NCBI RefSeq assembly: GCF_001011035.1
Contig: NZ_CP011492.1
Span: 3,791,501-3,855,500 of the forward strand
Source: Streptomyces sp. CNQ-509
GTDB lineage: Bacteria > Actinomycetota > Actinomycetes > Streptomycetales > Streptomycetaceae
Length of the DNA stretch: 64,000 nt
Reading direction: 5' to 3'
Under the pieces are notes generated by a model, which saw nothing but the letters and a program-made list of their open reading frames with translations, did not search any database and was not told where the DNA came from. The position numbers and the translations under genes are program-made. Below, one piece after another: positions 1-8,527 of the stretch. Each line of letters begins with the position of its first letter. Positions within the stretch are counted from its first letter, which is position 1.

Positions 1-282
1 GATACGTGAGCCCGCGGCGAGTTCGCCGAGGGGAGTCCAGCCGTCGTACGTCAGGAACGGGTGGTTTGCCGTCGCCTCGATCTCCCGGCCCGAAGCGAGC
101 CGCAAGCGGAAGACCTCCTTGACCCCGCTGGAGAAGACGTGCGTCATCGTCCGTGGGACGACCCGGAGTTGCTCGTCCAGCGACCAGACCGGGATGTCCT
201 TCTCGCCGCGGGTGAGCAGCTCACCGATGGTGACCTCGCTGCCGGTGTCGGCTCGCAGAACGCGGGTCGACGCGGTGACGCA
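1..282 (-). mobile_element. Intein inserted in DnaB (N-terminal part only)
   Basis: After the DnaB sequence DLRESG the frame continues with CVTASTRVLRADTG, a standard intein block A with the nucleophilic Cys1. About 70 residues later comes ATANHPFLT, the block B pattern (TxxH). The 94 residues visible match no helicase sequence and are followed by the window edge, so it cannot be seen whether a homing endonuclease domain is present or whether the terminal HN plus Ser/Cys/Thr are intact. Inteins at this conserved helicase motif are known in other bacteria, for example the Synechocystis DnaB intein after RESG. If active, the protein splices itself out to give functional DnaB. Confidence 0.93.
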
Positions 283-1551
283 TCCCGATTCACGGAGGTC
301 AGAGACCATCGGCTTCTTGTCGGTGCGCTGTTCCGGGCCGCGGTTGAGCTGGGAGAGGGCGATCACCGGGACCTCCAGCTCCTTGGCCAGGAGCTTGAGG
401 TTCCGGGACATCTCCGAGACCTCCTGCTGGCGGCTCTCCGGGCGGCGGGAGCCGCCCGTCTGCATCAGTTGGAGGTAGTCGATGACGATCATCTGCAGGT
501 CGTTGCGCTGCTTCAGCCGACGGCACTTGGCGCGGATCTCCATCATCGACAGGTTCGGCGAGTCGTCGATGTAGAGCGGGGCGCCCGTCACCTCCGGCAT
601 CCGGCGGGCCAGGCGGGTCCAGTCGTCGTCGGTCATACTGCCGGAGCGCATGTGGTGGAGCGCCACGCGGGCCTCCGCGGAGAGCAGTCGCATCGCGATC
701 TCGTTGCGGCCCATCTCCAGCGAGAAGATGACGCTCGGCAGATTGTTCTTGATCGAACAGGCGCGGGCGAAGTCCAGGGCGAGCGTGGACTTCCCCATGG
801 CGGGGCGGGCGGCCACGACGATCATCTGGCCGGGGTGGAGGCCGTTGGTGAGGGAGTCGAGGTCGGTGAAGCCCGTGGGGACGCCGGACATCTGACCGCT
901 GCGGGAGCCGATGGCCTCGATCTCGTCGAGGGCGCCCTCCATGATCTCGCCGAGGGGGAGGTAGTCCTCCGCGGTGCGCTGTTCGGTGACGGCGTAGATC
1001 TCGGCCTGGGCGGAGTTGACGATGTCGTCGACCTCGCCGTCGGCCGCGTATCCCATCTGCGTGATCCGCGTGCCGGCCTCGACCAGGCGGCGCAGGATGG
1101 CGCGCTGGTGGACGATCTCGGCGTAGTACTCCGCGTTGGCGGCCGTGGGGACGGACTGGACGAGGGTGTGGAGGTAGGAGGCGCCGCCCACGCGGGCGAG
1201 CTCGCCGCGCTTGGTGAGCTCGGCGGAGACGGTGATGGGGTCGGCGGGCTCGCCGCGGGCGTAGAGGTCGAGGATCGCGGTGTAGACCGTCTCGTGCGCC
1301 GGGCGGTAGAAGTCGTGGCCCTTGAGGACCTCGACGACGTCGGCGATGGCGTCCTTCGACAGCAGCATGCCGCCGAGGACGGACTGCTCGGCGTCCAGAT
1401 CCTGCGGGGGTACGCGCTCGAAGGCGGCGGGGGCGCCGGGACCCCAGGGGTCATCCGGCGCGGGCTGGTCCGGCCGGCTGTGCCGGTCCTCGCGGCGCAG
1501 TGGACGGACGTCCCCGGGCATGGTGTCGACATAGTCCCCGTGCTCTGACAC
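1..1551 (-). CDS. dnaB: Replicative DNA helicase DnaB (partial, intein-containing)
   Basis: Hexameric helicase that unwinds DNA ahead of the fork. Only the first 517 codons are present; the gene leaves the window at base 1. The start is taken as GTG at 1551 because a GGAGG lies 11 bases upstream; an internal ATG at 1521 is possible. The N-terminal DnaB domain covers about residues 30-150, and the RecA-like core has a Walker A motif (ARPAMGKST, about residues 249-257). The sequence follows normal DnaB up to DLRESG, then switches to an intein beginning with Cys at 282. Long open frames on the opposite strand are GC-bias shadows. The neighbouring spacer holds DnaA boxes. Identification is firm; the missing 3' part must carry the rest of the intein and the C-extein. 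Confidence 0.96.
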   Translation of the reverse strand, partial: MSEHGDYVDTMPGDVRPLRREDRHSRPDQPAPDDPWGPGAPAAFERVPPQDLDAEQSVLGGMLLSKDAIADVVEVLKGHDFYRPAHETVYTAILDLYARGEPADPITVSAELTKRGELARVGGASYLHTLVQSVPTAANAEYYAEIVHQRAILRRLVEAGTRITQMGYAADGEVDDIVNSAQAEIYAVTEQRTAEDYLPLGEIMEGALDEIEAIGSRSGQMSGVPTGFTDLDSLTNGLHPGQMIVVAARPAMGKSTLALDFARACSIKNNLPSVIFSLEMGRNEIAMRLLSAEARVALHHMRSGSMTDDDWTRLARRMPEVTGAPLYIDDSPNLSMMEIRAKCRRLKQRNDLQMIVIDYLQLMQTGGSRRPESRQQEVSEMSRNLKLLAKELEVPVIALSQLNRGPEQRTDKKPMVSDLRESGCVTASTRVLRADTGSEVTIGELLTRGEKDIPVWSLDEQLRVVPRTMTHVFSSGVKEVFRLRLASGREIEATANHPFLTYDGWTPLGELAAGSRI

Positions 1552-2027
1552 GGCTGCCCCCACCTCCTCCCACCCGCCTCGCGACGGACCTCTCAGGGCG
1601 CCCCTCTTTCTTACGGCACACCGCTGACAAATCGCCCGCGGCGTTCCGCTTCCGGCGCGTCGGCCGGGCCCCCGGACCGCGGGGCGGCGGCGCCGCTGCC
1701 GGCAGGGGGGAGGGTCAACGGTAGGTCCGCGGCGGGCTGTCGCCAATTGCGCTATCCACAGGGGGTGTGGAAAGCCGCGCTCAACCTGTGGATTACTTGG
1801 GGAAAGCTGTGTACGAGCCGGGGGACAGCGCTGTGGACAAGCACACTATCGCTCCGCGATCACCCGTTTGACCTGCTGATTCTTCGTCCACCCCCGGTGG
1901 AGGAGAAAAACTTTCCCCGCGGGGCCGAGGTCGCGGCGCACGCCGCGCGTGATCACCCCGTACACGTCATCTTGTAAGTACCCACATCCTGTTGCGTCTG
2001 TTACCTGTGGACTATTAGATTTGCTGC
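1552..2027. promoter_or_regulatory. dnaB / MATE divergent spacer with DnaA-box cluster
   Basis: This 476-base spacer separates two divergent genes. It holds four DnaA-box-like sequences: 1752-1760 (CTATCCACA), 1787-1795 (minus strand TAATCCACA), 1832-1840 (minus strand TTGTCCACA, a perfect Streptomyces consensus) and 2006-2014 (minus strand TAGTCCACA). The last lies between a possible -35 (TTGCGT, 1992-1997) and -10 (TAGATT, 2016-2021) of the MATE gene. S. coelicolor is reported to carry off-origin DnaA-box clusters flanking oriC; whether this is the equivalent of one of them is inference. No gene is seen here. Confidence 0.65.
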
Positions 2028-3401
2028 ATGCACGACGTCCCCGCGACCACCGCCGCCGGCCAGGGCACGCCCGGCGAGCAGCGACGCCGTATCCGGCGGC
2101 GGCACGACCGCGAGATCGTCGCCCTCGCCGTCCCCGCCTTCGGCGCCCTCGTCGCCGAGCCGCTCTTCGTGCTCGCCGACAGCGCCATCGTCGGCCACCT
2201 CGGCACCCCGCATCTCGCCGGGCTCGGCGTCGCCGCCGCGCTCCTCACCACCGCCGTGAGCGTCTTCGTCTTCCTCGCCTACGCCACGACCGCCGCCGTC
2301 GCCCGCCGCGTCGGCGCCGGCGATCTGCGCTCCGCGATCCAGCAGGGCGTCGACGGCATCTGGCTCGCCGCGCTGCTCGGCGCCGTGCTCGTCGCGGTCA
2401 CCGTCCCCGCCGCGCCCAGGCTCGTCGGGCTCTTCGGCGCCTCCGACACCGCCGCGCCGTACGCGGTGACGTATCTGCGCATCAGCGCCTTCGGCATCCC
2501 CGCCATGCTCATCGTCTTCGCCGCCACCGGCGTGCTGCGCGGCTTGCAGGACACCCGCACGCCGCTGTACGTCGCCATCGGCGGCTTCACCGCCAACGCC
2601 GTGCTCAACATCGCCCTCGTCTACGGCGCCGGCCTCGGCATCGCCGGCTCCGCCTGGGGCACCGTGCTCGCCCAGTGGGGCATGGCCGCGGTCTACCTGG
2701 TCGTCGTCGTACGGGGCGCCCGCAAGCACGGCGCCGCGCTGCGCCCGCAGCCGGCCGGCATACGCGCCTCCGCACGGGCCGGGGTGCCGCTGCTCATCCG
2801 TACCCTCTCGCTGCGCGCCATCGGCCTCATCGCGACCGCGGTGGCCGCGGGACTCGGGGACGAGTCGGTCGCCGCGCACCAGGTGGTGCTGAGCATCTGG
2901 TCGCTGCTGGCGTTCGCGCTGGACGCGATAGCGATCGCCGGGCAGGCGATCATCGGCCGGTATCTGGGCGCGGGGGACGTGGACGGGGCGCGGGAGGCGT
3001 GCCGGCGGATGGTGCAGTGGGGGGTGGCGACCGGCGCGGTGCTGGGTGCGCTGGTGGTGGCCGCCCGGCCGCTGATCCTGCCCCTCTTCACGGACGACGC
3101 GCGGGTGCACGACGTGCTGCTGCCCGCGCTGCTGGTCGTCGCGGTGACGCAGCCGCTGGCGGGGGTGGTGTTCGTGCTCGACGGCGTGCTCATGGGCGCG
3201 GGCGACGGGCCGTATCTGGCCTGGGCGATGCTGCTCACGCTGGCCGTCTTCGCGCCCGTGGCGCTGGCGGTGCCGTCACTGGGCGGGGGGCTGACGGCCG
3301 TGTGGTGGTCGATGGGGCTGATGATGCTGACGCGGCTGGTGACGCTGTGGCTGCGGGCACGGTCCGGGCGGTGGCTGGTCACGGGCGCCGTCCGGGCGTA
3401 G
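2028..3401 (+). CDS. MATE family efflux transporter (DinF-like)
   Basis: Predicted 457-residue integral membrane exporter with about twelve hydrophobic segments, the usual length for the multidrug and toxic compound extrusion family, which couples drug or metabolite export to Na+ or H+ entry. The family pattern VADSAIVGHLGTPHLAGLG is present at about residues 48-66, and the arrangement fits the DinF-type branch. The start is ATG at 2028. There is no convincing ribosome binding site; a possible -10 ends six bases upstream, so a leaderless transcript is plausible. A strong hairpin follows the gene. Substrate unknown. Confidence 0.9.
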   Translation: MHDVPATTAAGQGTPGEQRRRIRRRHDREIVALAVPAFGALVAEPLFVLADSAIVGHLGTPHLAGLGVAAALLTTAVSVFVFLAYATTAAVARRVGAGDLRSAIQQGVDGIWLAALLGAVLVAVTVPAAPRLVGLFGASDTAAPYAVTYLRISAFGIPAMLIVFAATGVLRGLQDTRTPLYVAIGGFTANAVLNIALVYGAGLGIAGSAWGTVLAQWGMAAVYLVVVVRGARKHGAALRPQPAGIRASARAGVPLLIRTLSLRAIGLIATAVAAGLGDESVAAHQVVLSIWSLLAFALDAIAIAGQAIIGRYLGAGDVDGAREACRRMVQWGVATGAVLGALVVAARPLILPLFTDDARVHDVLLPALLVVAVTQPLAGVVFVLDGVLMGAGDGPYLAWAMLLTLAVFAPVALAVPSLGGGLTAVWWSMGLMMLTRLVTLWLRARSGRWLVTGAVRA

Positions 3402-3475
3402 CCCGGTACGAGTCCGGGCCGCGCGCAGCCCTCGTAGGGGCCCGGCCCGCGTGAGCCCGCCGTCCCGGTACGCGA

Positions 3476-3507
3476 ACGGGCCGCGCCCCCGCAAGGGCGC
3501 GGCCCGT
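3476..3507. terminator. Bidirectional terminator between MATE gene and rplI
   Basis: Perfect 13-bp inverted repeat (ACGGGCCGCGCCC at 3476-3488 and its complement at 3495-3507) with a 6-base loop, between two converging genes. It is GC-rich with little following T-tract, as is typical for terminators in high-GC actinobacteria. Confidence 0.8.
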
Positions 3508-3535
3508 CCTTCGTCCTACCCGTCGCCGAACGGCG

Positions 3536-3982
3536 TCAGCCGGCCACGACCTCGACGCCGACCTTCGCGTCGACCTCGGGATGCAGCCGTACGGACACCT
3601 GGTGGGCGCCGAGGCTCTTGATCGGCGCGGACAGCTCGATGCGCCGCTTGTCGACGTCCGGACCGCCGGCCTGCTTGATCGCCGTGGCGATGTCGGCCGG
3701 GGTGACGGCGCCGAAGAGCCGGCCGCTGGCGCCGGCCCGCGTGGACAGGCGCACCTGCACGCCCTCCAGCTCCGACTTGACGGCGTTGGCCTGCTCGACC
3801 GAGGCGATCTCGCGCAGCTTGCGGCCGCGGCGGATCTGCGCCACGTCCTTCTCCCCGCCGCGGGTCCAGCGGATCGCCAGCCCGTTGGGGATCAGGTAGT
3901 TGCGGGCGTACCCGTCCTTGACCTCGACGACATCGCCCGCGGCACCGAGGCCGGAGACCTCACCCTTGAGGATGATCTTCAT
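3536..3982 (-). CDS. rplI: 50S ribosomal protein L9
   Basis: 148-residue L9, the normal length. L9 binds 23S rRNA near the L1 stalk and limits frameshifting. The N-terminal rRNA-binding domain is visible ([25 protein letters not shown] at the very start, shown here only as the family hallmark MKIIL, then [13 protein letters not shown]). A long connecting helix separates it from the C-terminal domain, which ends near [12 protein letters not shown]. It is the last gene of the rpsF-ssb-rpsR-rplI operon, 19 bases after rpsR, and faces the MATE gene across a strong terminator. Confidence 0.97.
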   Translation of the reverse strand: MKIILKGEVSGLGAAGDVVEVKDGYARNYLIPNGLAIRWTRGGEKDVAQIRRGRKLREIASVEQANAVKSELEGVQVRLSTRAGASGRLFGAVTPADIATAIKQAGGPDVDKRRIELSAPIKSLGAHQVSVRLHPEVDAKVGVEVVAG

Positions 3983-4001
3983 GCTTGTCTCACCCTCCCA
4001 G

Positions 4002-4238
4002 TCAGCGCGCGGTCGAGGTGTAGGGCAGCAGCGCCATCTCCCGGCTGTTCTTCACGGCCGTGGCGACGTCACGCTGATGCTGGGTGCAGTTGCCGGTGAC
4101 CCGGCGGGCACGGATCTTGCCGCGGTCGGAGATGAACTTCCGCAGCAGGTTCGTGTCCTTGTAGTCGACGTAGGAGATCTTCTCCTTGCAGAAGACGCAA
4201 ACCTTCTTCTTCGGCTTGCGCGGAGGCGGCTTCGCCAT
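4002..4238 (-). CDS. rpsR: 30S ribosomal protein S18, zinc-binding (C+) form
   Basis: 78-residue S18 of the small-subunit platform, contacting S6. It carries a CxxC (CVFCKEK) near residue 15 and a further Cys and His in the NCTQHQ segment, consistent with a zinc-binding C+ type. Actinobacteria often hold a second, cysteine-free copy elsewhere under zinc-uptake (Zur) control; that copy is not in this window. It is 19 bases upstream of rplI and follows ssb in the operon. Confidence 0.97.
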   Translation of the reverse strand: MAKPPPRKPKKKVCVFCKEKISYVDYKDTNLLRKFISDRGKIRARRVTGNCTQHQRDVATAVKNSREMALLPYTSTAR

Positions 4239-4311
4239 GATGTCTCTTACTCCAGTGTGATCAAGAAGTGTGGTGTACGAGCACGCTCGTCACGCCCCGG
4301 GAAGCCCGGGA

Positions 4312-4917
4312 TCAGAACGGGGGCTCGTCCGAGTAACCGCCGCCCTGGCCGCCCTGGCCGCCGCCGGAGTTCCCACCCCAGCCGCCGCCCTGACCGCCCT
4401 GCTGACCGCCGCCCGACGTCGCCCACGGGTCGCCCTGCGGGCCGCCGCCGCCCTGACCGCCCTGGCCGCCGCCGGGGTTTCCGCCCCAGCCGCCGCCCTG
4501 GCCGCCCTGCTGGCCGCCGCCACCGCCGAAGCCGCCGCCCTGGCCGCCCCTGCCGGTGGTCTTGGTGACCTTGGCGGTGGCATACCGGAGCGCGGGGCCG
4601 ATCTCGTCGACCTCCAGCTCCACCACGGTCCGCTTCTCGCCCTGCTGGGTCTCGTACGAACGCTGGCGGAGCCGGCCCTGGGCAACCACGCGCGTGCCGC
4701 GCGTCAGCGACTCGGCGACGTTCTCCGCCGCCTGGCGCCAGATCGACGCGCGGAGGAACAGCGGGTCGCCGTCCTTCCACTCGTTGGTCTGCCGGTCGAA
4801 CGTCCGGGGGGTCGACGCGATCGTGAAGTTCGCGACGGCCGCGCCGGACGGCGTGAAGCGCAGCTCGGGGTCATCGGTCAGGTTTCCGACGACGGTGATG
4901 ACGGTCTCGCCTGCCAT
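4312..4917 (-). CDS. ssb: Single-stranded DNA-binding protein
   Basis: 201-residue SSB. The N-terminal OB fold (about 1-110) contains the characteristic [14 protein letters not shown] and [19 protein letters not shown] segments. A glycine/glutamine-rich linker of about 75 residues built of GGQGG and GGWGG repeats follows, and the protein ends with the acidic tip SDEPPF that recruits replication and repair partners. The linker is coded by imperfect tandem repeats, so length variation between strains is likely. It sits between rpsF and rpsR, the common bacterial arrangement coupling SSB to S6 and S18. Confidence 0.97.
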   Translation of the reverse strand: MAGETVITVVGNLTDDPELRFTPSGAAVANFTIASTPRTFDRQTNEWKDGDPLFLRASIWRQAAENVAESLTRGTRVVAQGRLRQRSYETQQGEKRTVVELEVDEIGPALRYATAKVTKTTGRGGQGGGFGGGGGQQGGQGGGWGGNPGGGQGGQGGGGPQGDPWATSGGGQQGGQGGGWGGNSGGGQGGQGGGYSDEPPF

Positions 4918-5088
4918 GTCTTGACCTCTCGCGGTTGCTGCCGGGTGGTGCGGTCTGGCTTGTCAGTGCTGTCAGTGCTGTCCAGTGCTGTGCGCACGGC
5001 CAGCGCTGTCGGTTCAGTCGGTCCGGTTACTCGTACGCGGTCCGTCCGTCGCCGGACGGGCCGTACGCGGTCTGCTCGTCGGTTGCGG

Positions 5089-5379
5089 TCAGTGGATTGC
5101 GGGGCGCAGGACCTTGGTCCGCAGCACCGACTCGTTGAGGTTCATCTGCCGGTCGAGCTCCTTGACGACATCGGCCTCGGCCTGGATGTCGATGACCGAG
5201 TAGATGCCCTCGGGCTTCTTCTTGATCTCGTAAGCGAGACGACGACGGCCCCAGGTGTCGACCTTCTCCACCTTGCCCTTGGCCTCACGGATCACGGACA
5301 GGAAGGACTCGATCAACGGGGAGACTGCACGCTCCTCGAGATCGGGGTCGAGGATGACCATCACCTCGTAGTGACGCAT
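5089..5379 (-). CDS. rpsF: 30S ribosomal protein S6
   Basis: 96-residue S6, which pairs with S18 on the 30S platform. The start is ATG at 5379, preceded by GGAGG; a longer open frame reaching 5607 is not supported because the protein from 5379 already starts at the family's usual [12 protein letters not shown]. It heads the operon with ssb, rpsR and rplI; the gap to ssb is 171 bases, longer than the other gaps, leaving room for a second promoter. Confidence 0.97.
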   Translation of the reverse strand: MRHYEVMVILDPDLEERAVSPLIESFLSVIREAKGKVEKVDTWGRRRLAYEIKKKPEGIYSVIDIQAEADVVKELDRQMNLNESVLRTKVLRPAIH

Positions 5380-5674
5380 TGTGGAACCCACCTCCTCTGG
5401 ACTCGGCGGCCACGGTCTCTCCGTGGCAGGAGGTTCTTCATTGCGTCGCAACGGTAGCGCCCGGCACTGACAACCGCGGGGGCGGCGCCGGATGGGGCGC
5501 CGGTGCGGTGGGGTGGCCTGGGCAGACTCCGCTACAGACCGTACACAGTACCCGCAGCGGCCCTTCCGGTTGAAATCCGGCCACGATTCCCGGCAATCTG
5601 TACACATCGGGTGTGAGCGGCGTCACCTACGACTCTGGAGCCCGGCGCCGCCATACGGGCATGGAGGTGCCCTT
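5380..5674. other. Divergent spacer between rpsF and a membrane protein gene
   Basis: 295 bases without a supported gene. It should hold the promoter of the ribosomal protein operon on the minus strand and that of the small membrane protein on the plus strand. No convincing -10/-35 pair, riboswitch or repeat was recognised. Confidence 0.4.
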
Positions 5675-5980
5675 ATGCCTCAGGCAGTACAGCCCCCGCA
5701 GCGCAACATCGGCCTCTTCGCCAGCGACGGCGAATACCACGTCGCCCAGGACACGCTCCTGGCCATCACCCTCGCCGTCGGGGCGATCGCGCTCGTCCTG
5801 GCCCAGTGGCGCGGCCTGCACGTGCCGGCGACCTGGGCGGGACTGATCGGGATCGTCACCGGGGCGTGGGGACAGATGATCTCCGTGACCACCAGGGAGC
5901 GGTTCCTGATCCTCCTGGGGCTGGGGGCCTCCGGCCTCGGGTTCTTCCTGGCGATGGCGCGCGGGGGCTTCTCCCTCTGA
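5675..5980 (+). CDS. Small conserved membrane protein, function unknown
   Basis: 101-residue protein starting at ATG 5675 with GGAGGT six bases upstream. A soluble N-terminus of about 25 residues is followed by three hydrophobic segments (about residues 27-45, 50-68 and 77-95). Actinobacterial proteins of this size occur between rpsF and femX, so it is probably a core gene. Nothing in the sequence indicates a reaction. A longer upstream reading of the same frame to 5492 lacks a ribosome binding site and looks non-coding. Confidence 0.72.
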   Translation: MPQAVQPPQRNIGLFASDGEYHVAQDTLLAITLAVGAIALVLAQWRGLHVPATWAGLIGIVTGAWGQMISVTTRERFLILLGLGASGLGFFLAMARGGFSL

Positions 5981-6139
5981 TCCGTACGGCGCCGCCGCCC
6001 TACACCACCGGCGCTCTCCGTGTCTGCACGGCCCCGCCGCTTGGGCCTTCCCTCCTGGGGTGAGGTGCGCCCGCAGTAGGCTTCACCCGCGAGAAGCCTG
6101 CCGCAGTCGGCAACCCGCCGCAGCACGAGGAGCGCCGCC

Positions 6140-7258
6140 ATGAGCCTGACCCTGCAGCCCATCAGCCGCGAGCAGCATCTGGCGTACATCCGCAGTCTGC
6201 CCGCCGCGAGCCACTGCCAGATCCCGGCGTGGGCGGACGTGAAGTCCGAGTGGCGCGCGGAGAACCTGGGCTGGTTCGACGCCGACGGCCGGCAGGTGGG
6301 CGCGGCGCTGGTGCTGTACCGGCAGTTGCCGAAGGTGAAGCGGTATCTGGCGTATCTGCCGGAGGGGCCGGTCATCGACTGGTACGCGCCGAACCTCGAC
6401 GCGTGGCTCAACCCGATGCTGGCGCATCTGAAGAGCCAGGGCGCGTTCTCCGTGAAGATGGGCCCGCCGGTGATCATCCGCCGCTGGGAGGCGCCGACGA
6501 TCAAGGCGGGCATCGCCGACCCGGACGTCAAGCGACTGCGCGACGTCAACGCGGACGTCGTCGAGCCCCGGGCCTTCGAGGTCGCCGAGCGGCTGCGGCG
6601 GATGGGCTGGCAGCAGGGCGAGGACGGCGGTGCGGGCTTCGGCGACGTACAGCCGCGGTACGTCTTCCAGGTGCCGCTGGCGGGGCGGTCCCTGGACGAG
6701 ATCTTCAAGGGCTTCAACCAGCTCTGGCGGCGCAACGTGAAGAAGGCCGAGAAGGCCGGCGTCGAGGTGGTGCAGGGCGGTCTCGAGCACTTCGGCGAGT
6801 GGCAGCGGCTGTACGAGATCACGGCCGAGCGAGACAAGTTCCGGCCCCGGCCGCAGGGGTACTTCGAGCGCATGTGGAAGGTGCTCAACGCCGAGGAGCC
6901 GGGCCGCATGCGGCTGTACTTCGCGCTCTACCAGGGCGAGTGCCTGGCGGCGACGACGATGCTGACGGTGGGCGGGCACGTGTGGTACTCGTACGGTGCC
7001 TCCGCCAACCACGGGCGCGAGGTGCGCCCGTCGAACGCCATCCAGTGGCAGATGATGAAGGACGCGCACGCCGCCGGCGCGCACGTGTACGACCTGCGGG
7101 GCATCGGCGACGCGCTCGTCGACAGCGACCACCTCTTCGGGCTGATCCAGTTCAAGGTGGGCACGGGCGGGCAGGCGGCCGAATACCTGGGCGAGTGGGA
7201 CTACCCACTGAATAAGCTGCTCCACAAGGCTCTCGACATCTACATGTCCCGCCGCTGA
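6140..7258 (+). CDS. femX: FemX-type lipid II aminoacyl transferase
   Basis: 372-residue peptidoglycan-bridge-forming aminoacyltransferase (FemAB family, tandem GNAT folds), which uses aminoacyl-tRNA to add an amino acid to the lipid II stem peptide. Streptomyces have a single Gly bridge, and FemX is known there to add that Gly, so Gly is the inferred substrate. Segments supporting the family include the N-terminal SHCQIPAWADVKSEW, the basic NQLWRRNVKKAEKAGVEV and the C-terminal YDLRGIGDALVDSDHLFGL followed by FKVGTGG. Start ATG 6140. It precedes the racemase-like gene by 82 bases, probably co-transcribed. Confidence 0.88.
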   Translation: MSLTLQPISREQHLAYIRSLPAASHCQIPAWADVKSEWRAENLGWFDADGRQVGAALVLYRQLPKVKRYLAYLPEGPVIDWYAPNLDAWLNPMLAHLKSQGAFSVKMGPPVIIRRWEAPTIKAGIADPDVKRLRDVNADVVEPRAFEVAERLRRMGWQQGEDGGAGFGDVQPRYVFQVPLAGRSLDEIFKGFNQLWRRNVKKAEKAGVEVVQGGLEHFGEWQRLYEITAERDKFRPRPQGYFERMWKVLNAEEPGRMRLYFALYQGECLAATTMLTVGGHVWYSYGASANHGREVRPSNAIQWQMMKDAHAAGAHVYDLRGIGDALVDSDHLFGLIQFKVGTGGQAAEYLGEWDYPLNKLLHKALDIYMSRR

Positions 7259-7340
7259 CCACGGCGACTTCACGCGAAGCAGCGGACTTCACGCGAAGGA
7301 AAGAGCCCCCGACACCGCGAAGGAAGGTACATCGACCGCC

Positions 7341-8372
7341 ATGCCGCTCACCCTCTACGTCGATTCCGCGCGGTGGCGCGCACACCAGCAGCACATCCTG
7401 GAGCAGTTCCCCGGACTCGTCCCCGTCTGCAAGGGCAACGGGTACGGCTTCGGCCACGAGCGCCTGGCCGCGGAGGCCGGCCGGCTGGGGGCGAGTCCGC
7501 TGGCGGTCGGCACGGTGTACGAGGCGGCGCGGGCGCGCGACTTCGTCAGCGGCGACCTGCTCGTCCTCACCCCGTACCAGCTCACCGAGGAGCCCGTCCC
7601 GCTGCCGACGCGGGTGATCCGCACCGTCGCGTCGGTGGACGCGGTGGGGCGGCTGGTCGGGGCCCGGGTCGTCATCGAGGTGATGAGTTCGATGCGGCGG
7701 CACGGCGTGACGGAGGAGGAGCTGCCGAAGCTGGCGTCGCTGCTGTCGGACGTGACGCTGGAGGGCTTCGCGATCCACCTGCCGCTGGACCGCACGGACG
7801 GCTCCAGCGCGGTGGACGAGGTCATAGCGTGGATGGACCGGCTGCGCGCGGCCCGGCTGCCGCTGCACACGATGTACGTGAGCCATCTGCGGGCGGACGA
7901 GTTCGAGCAGTTGCAGCGGCAGTTCCCGCAGACGCGCTTCCGGGCGCGGATCGGCACCCGGCTGTGGCTGGGCGACCACGACGCGACGCACTACCGGGGC
8001 ACGGTGCTGGACGTCACGCGCGTGGCGAAGGGCGACCGCTTCGGCTACCGGCAGCAGAAGGTGTCGGGCGACGGCCACCTGGTGGTGGTCGCCGGCGGTA
8101 CGTCGCAGGGCGTCGGCCTGGAGGCGCCGAAGGCGATGCACGGGCTGGCGCCGCGGGCCAAGGGCGTGGCGCGGGCGGGGCTGGCGACGGTGAACCGGAA
8201 CCTGTCGCCGTTCGTGTGGGAAGGCAAGCAGCGGTGGTTCGCGGAGCCGCCGCACATGCAGGTGTCGATCCTGTACCTGCCGGCGGAGTCGTCGGCGCCG
8301 GTGCAGGGGGACGAGATGGTCGCGCATCTGCGGCACACGACGACGCAGCCGGACCGGGTGGTGGAGCGCTAG
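7341..8372 (+). CDS. Alanine-racemase-like PLP protein, atypical
   Basis: 343 residues with the fold-type III signature VCKGNGYGFG, placing the PLP-binding lysine at residue 31. In true alanine racemases the C-terminal domain has a catalytic Tyr in a GYADG-like motif; the corresponding stretch here reads VVVAGGTSQGVGL and lacks it, although the preceding LDVTRVAKGDRFGYR matches the racemase C-terminal domain. It is thus probably not a classical racemase. It is adjacent to femX and ends before a strong hairpin. A role in cell-wall amino acid handling is inference from context. Confidence 0.78.
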   Translation: MPLTLYVDSARWRAHQQHILEQFPGLVPVCKGNGYGFGHERLAAEAGRLGASPLAVGTVYEAARARDFVSGDLLVLTPYQLTEEPVPLPTRVIRTVASVDAVGRLVGARVVIEVMSSMRRHGVTEEELPKLASLLSDVTLEGFAIHLPLDRTDGSSAVDEVIAWMDRLRAARLPLHTMYVSHLRADEFEQLQRQFPQTRFRARIGTRLWLGDHDATHYRGTVLDVTRVAKGDRFGYRQQKVSGDGHLVVVAGGTSQGVGLEAPKAMHGLAPRAKGVARAGLATVNRNLSPFVWEGKQRWFAEPPHMQVSILYLPAESSAPVQGDEMVAHLRHTTTQPDRVVER

Positions 8373-8428
8373 CGGTTCGCCCACCGCGTACGGCACGGAG
8401 TGTGCCGCGTACGGCGTAGGACACACGA

Positions 8429-8456
8429 AGGGCCCGGAGCCGCGGCTCCGGGCCCT
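8429..8456. terminator. Terminator after racemase-like gene
   Basis: Inverted repeat AGGGCCCGGAGCC (8429-8441) and GGCTCCGGGCCCT (8444-8456) between the plus-strand racemase-like gene and the converging GT87 gene; likely bidirectional. Confidence 0.75.
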
Positions 8457-8527
8457 CGCTGGTGTCCGGAGCGGGACGGCCCGGCCTGACCAACCGCTCA
8501 GAATGCCCGGTCGGACGCTGTGCGATG

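Noticed and set aside
61-1548. A 495-codon plus-strand open frame over dnaB
   Set aside because: The minus strand reads as a full DnaB with Walker motif and intein; the plus frame is only its shadow.
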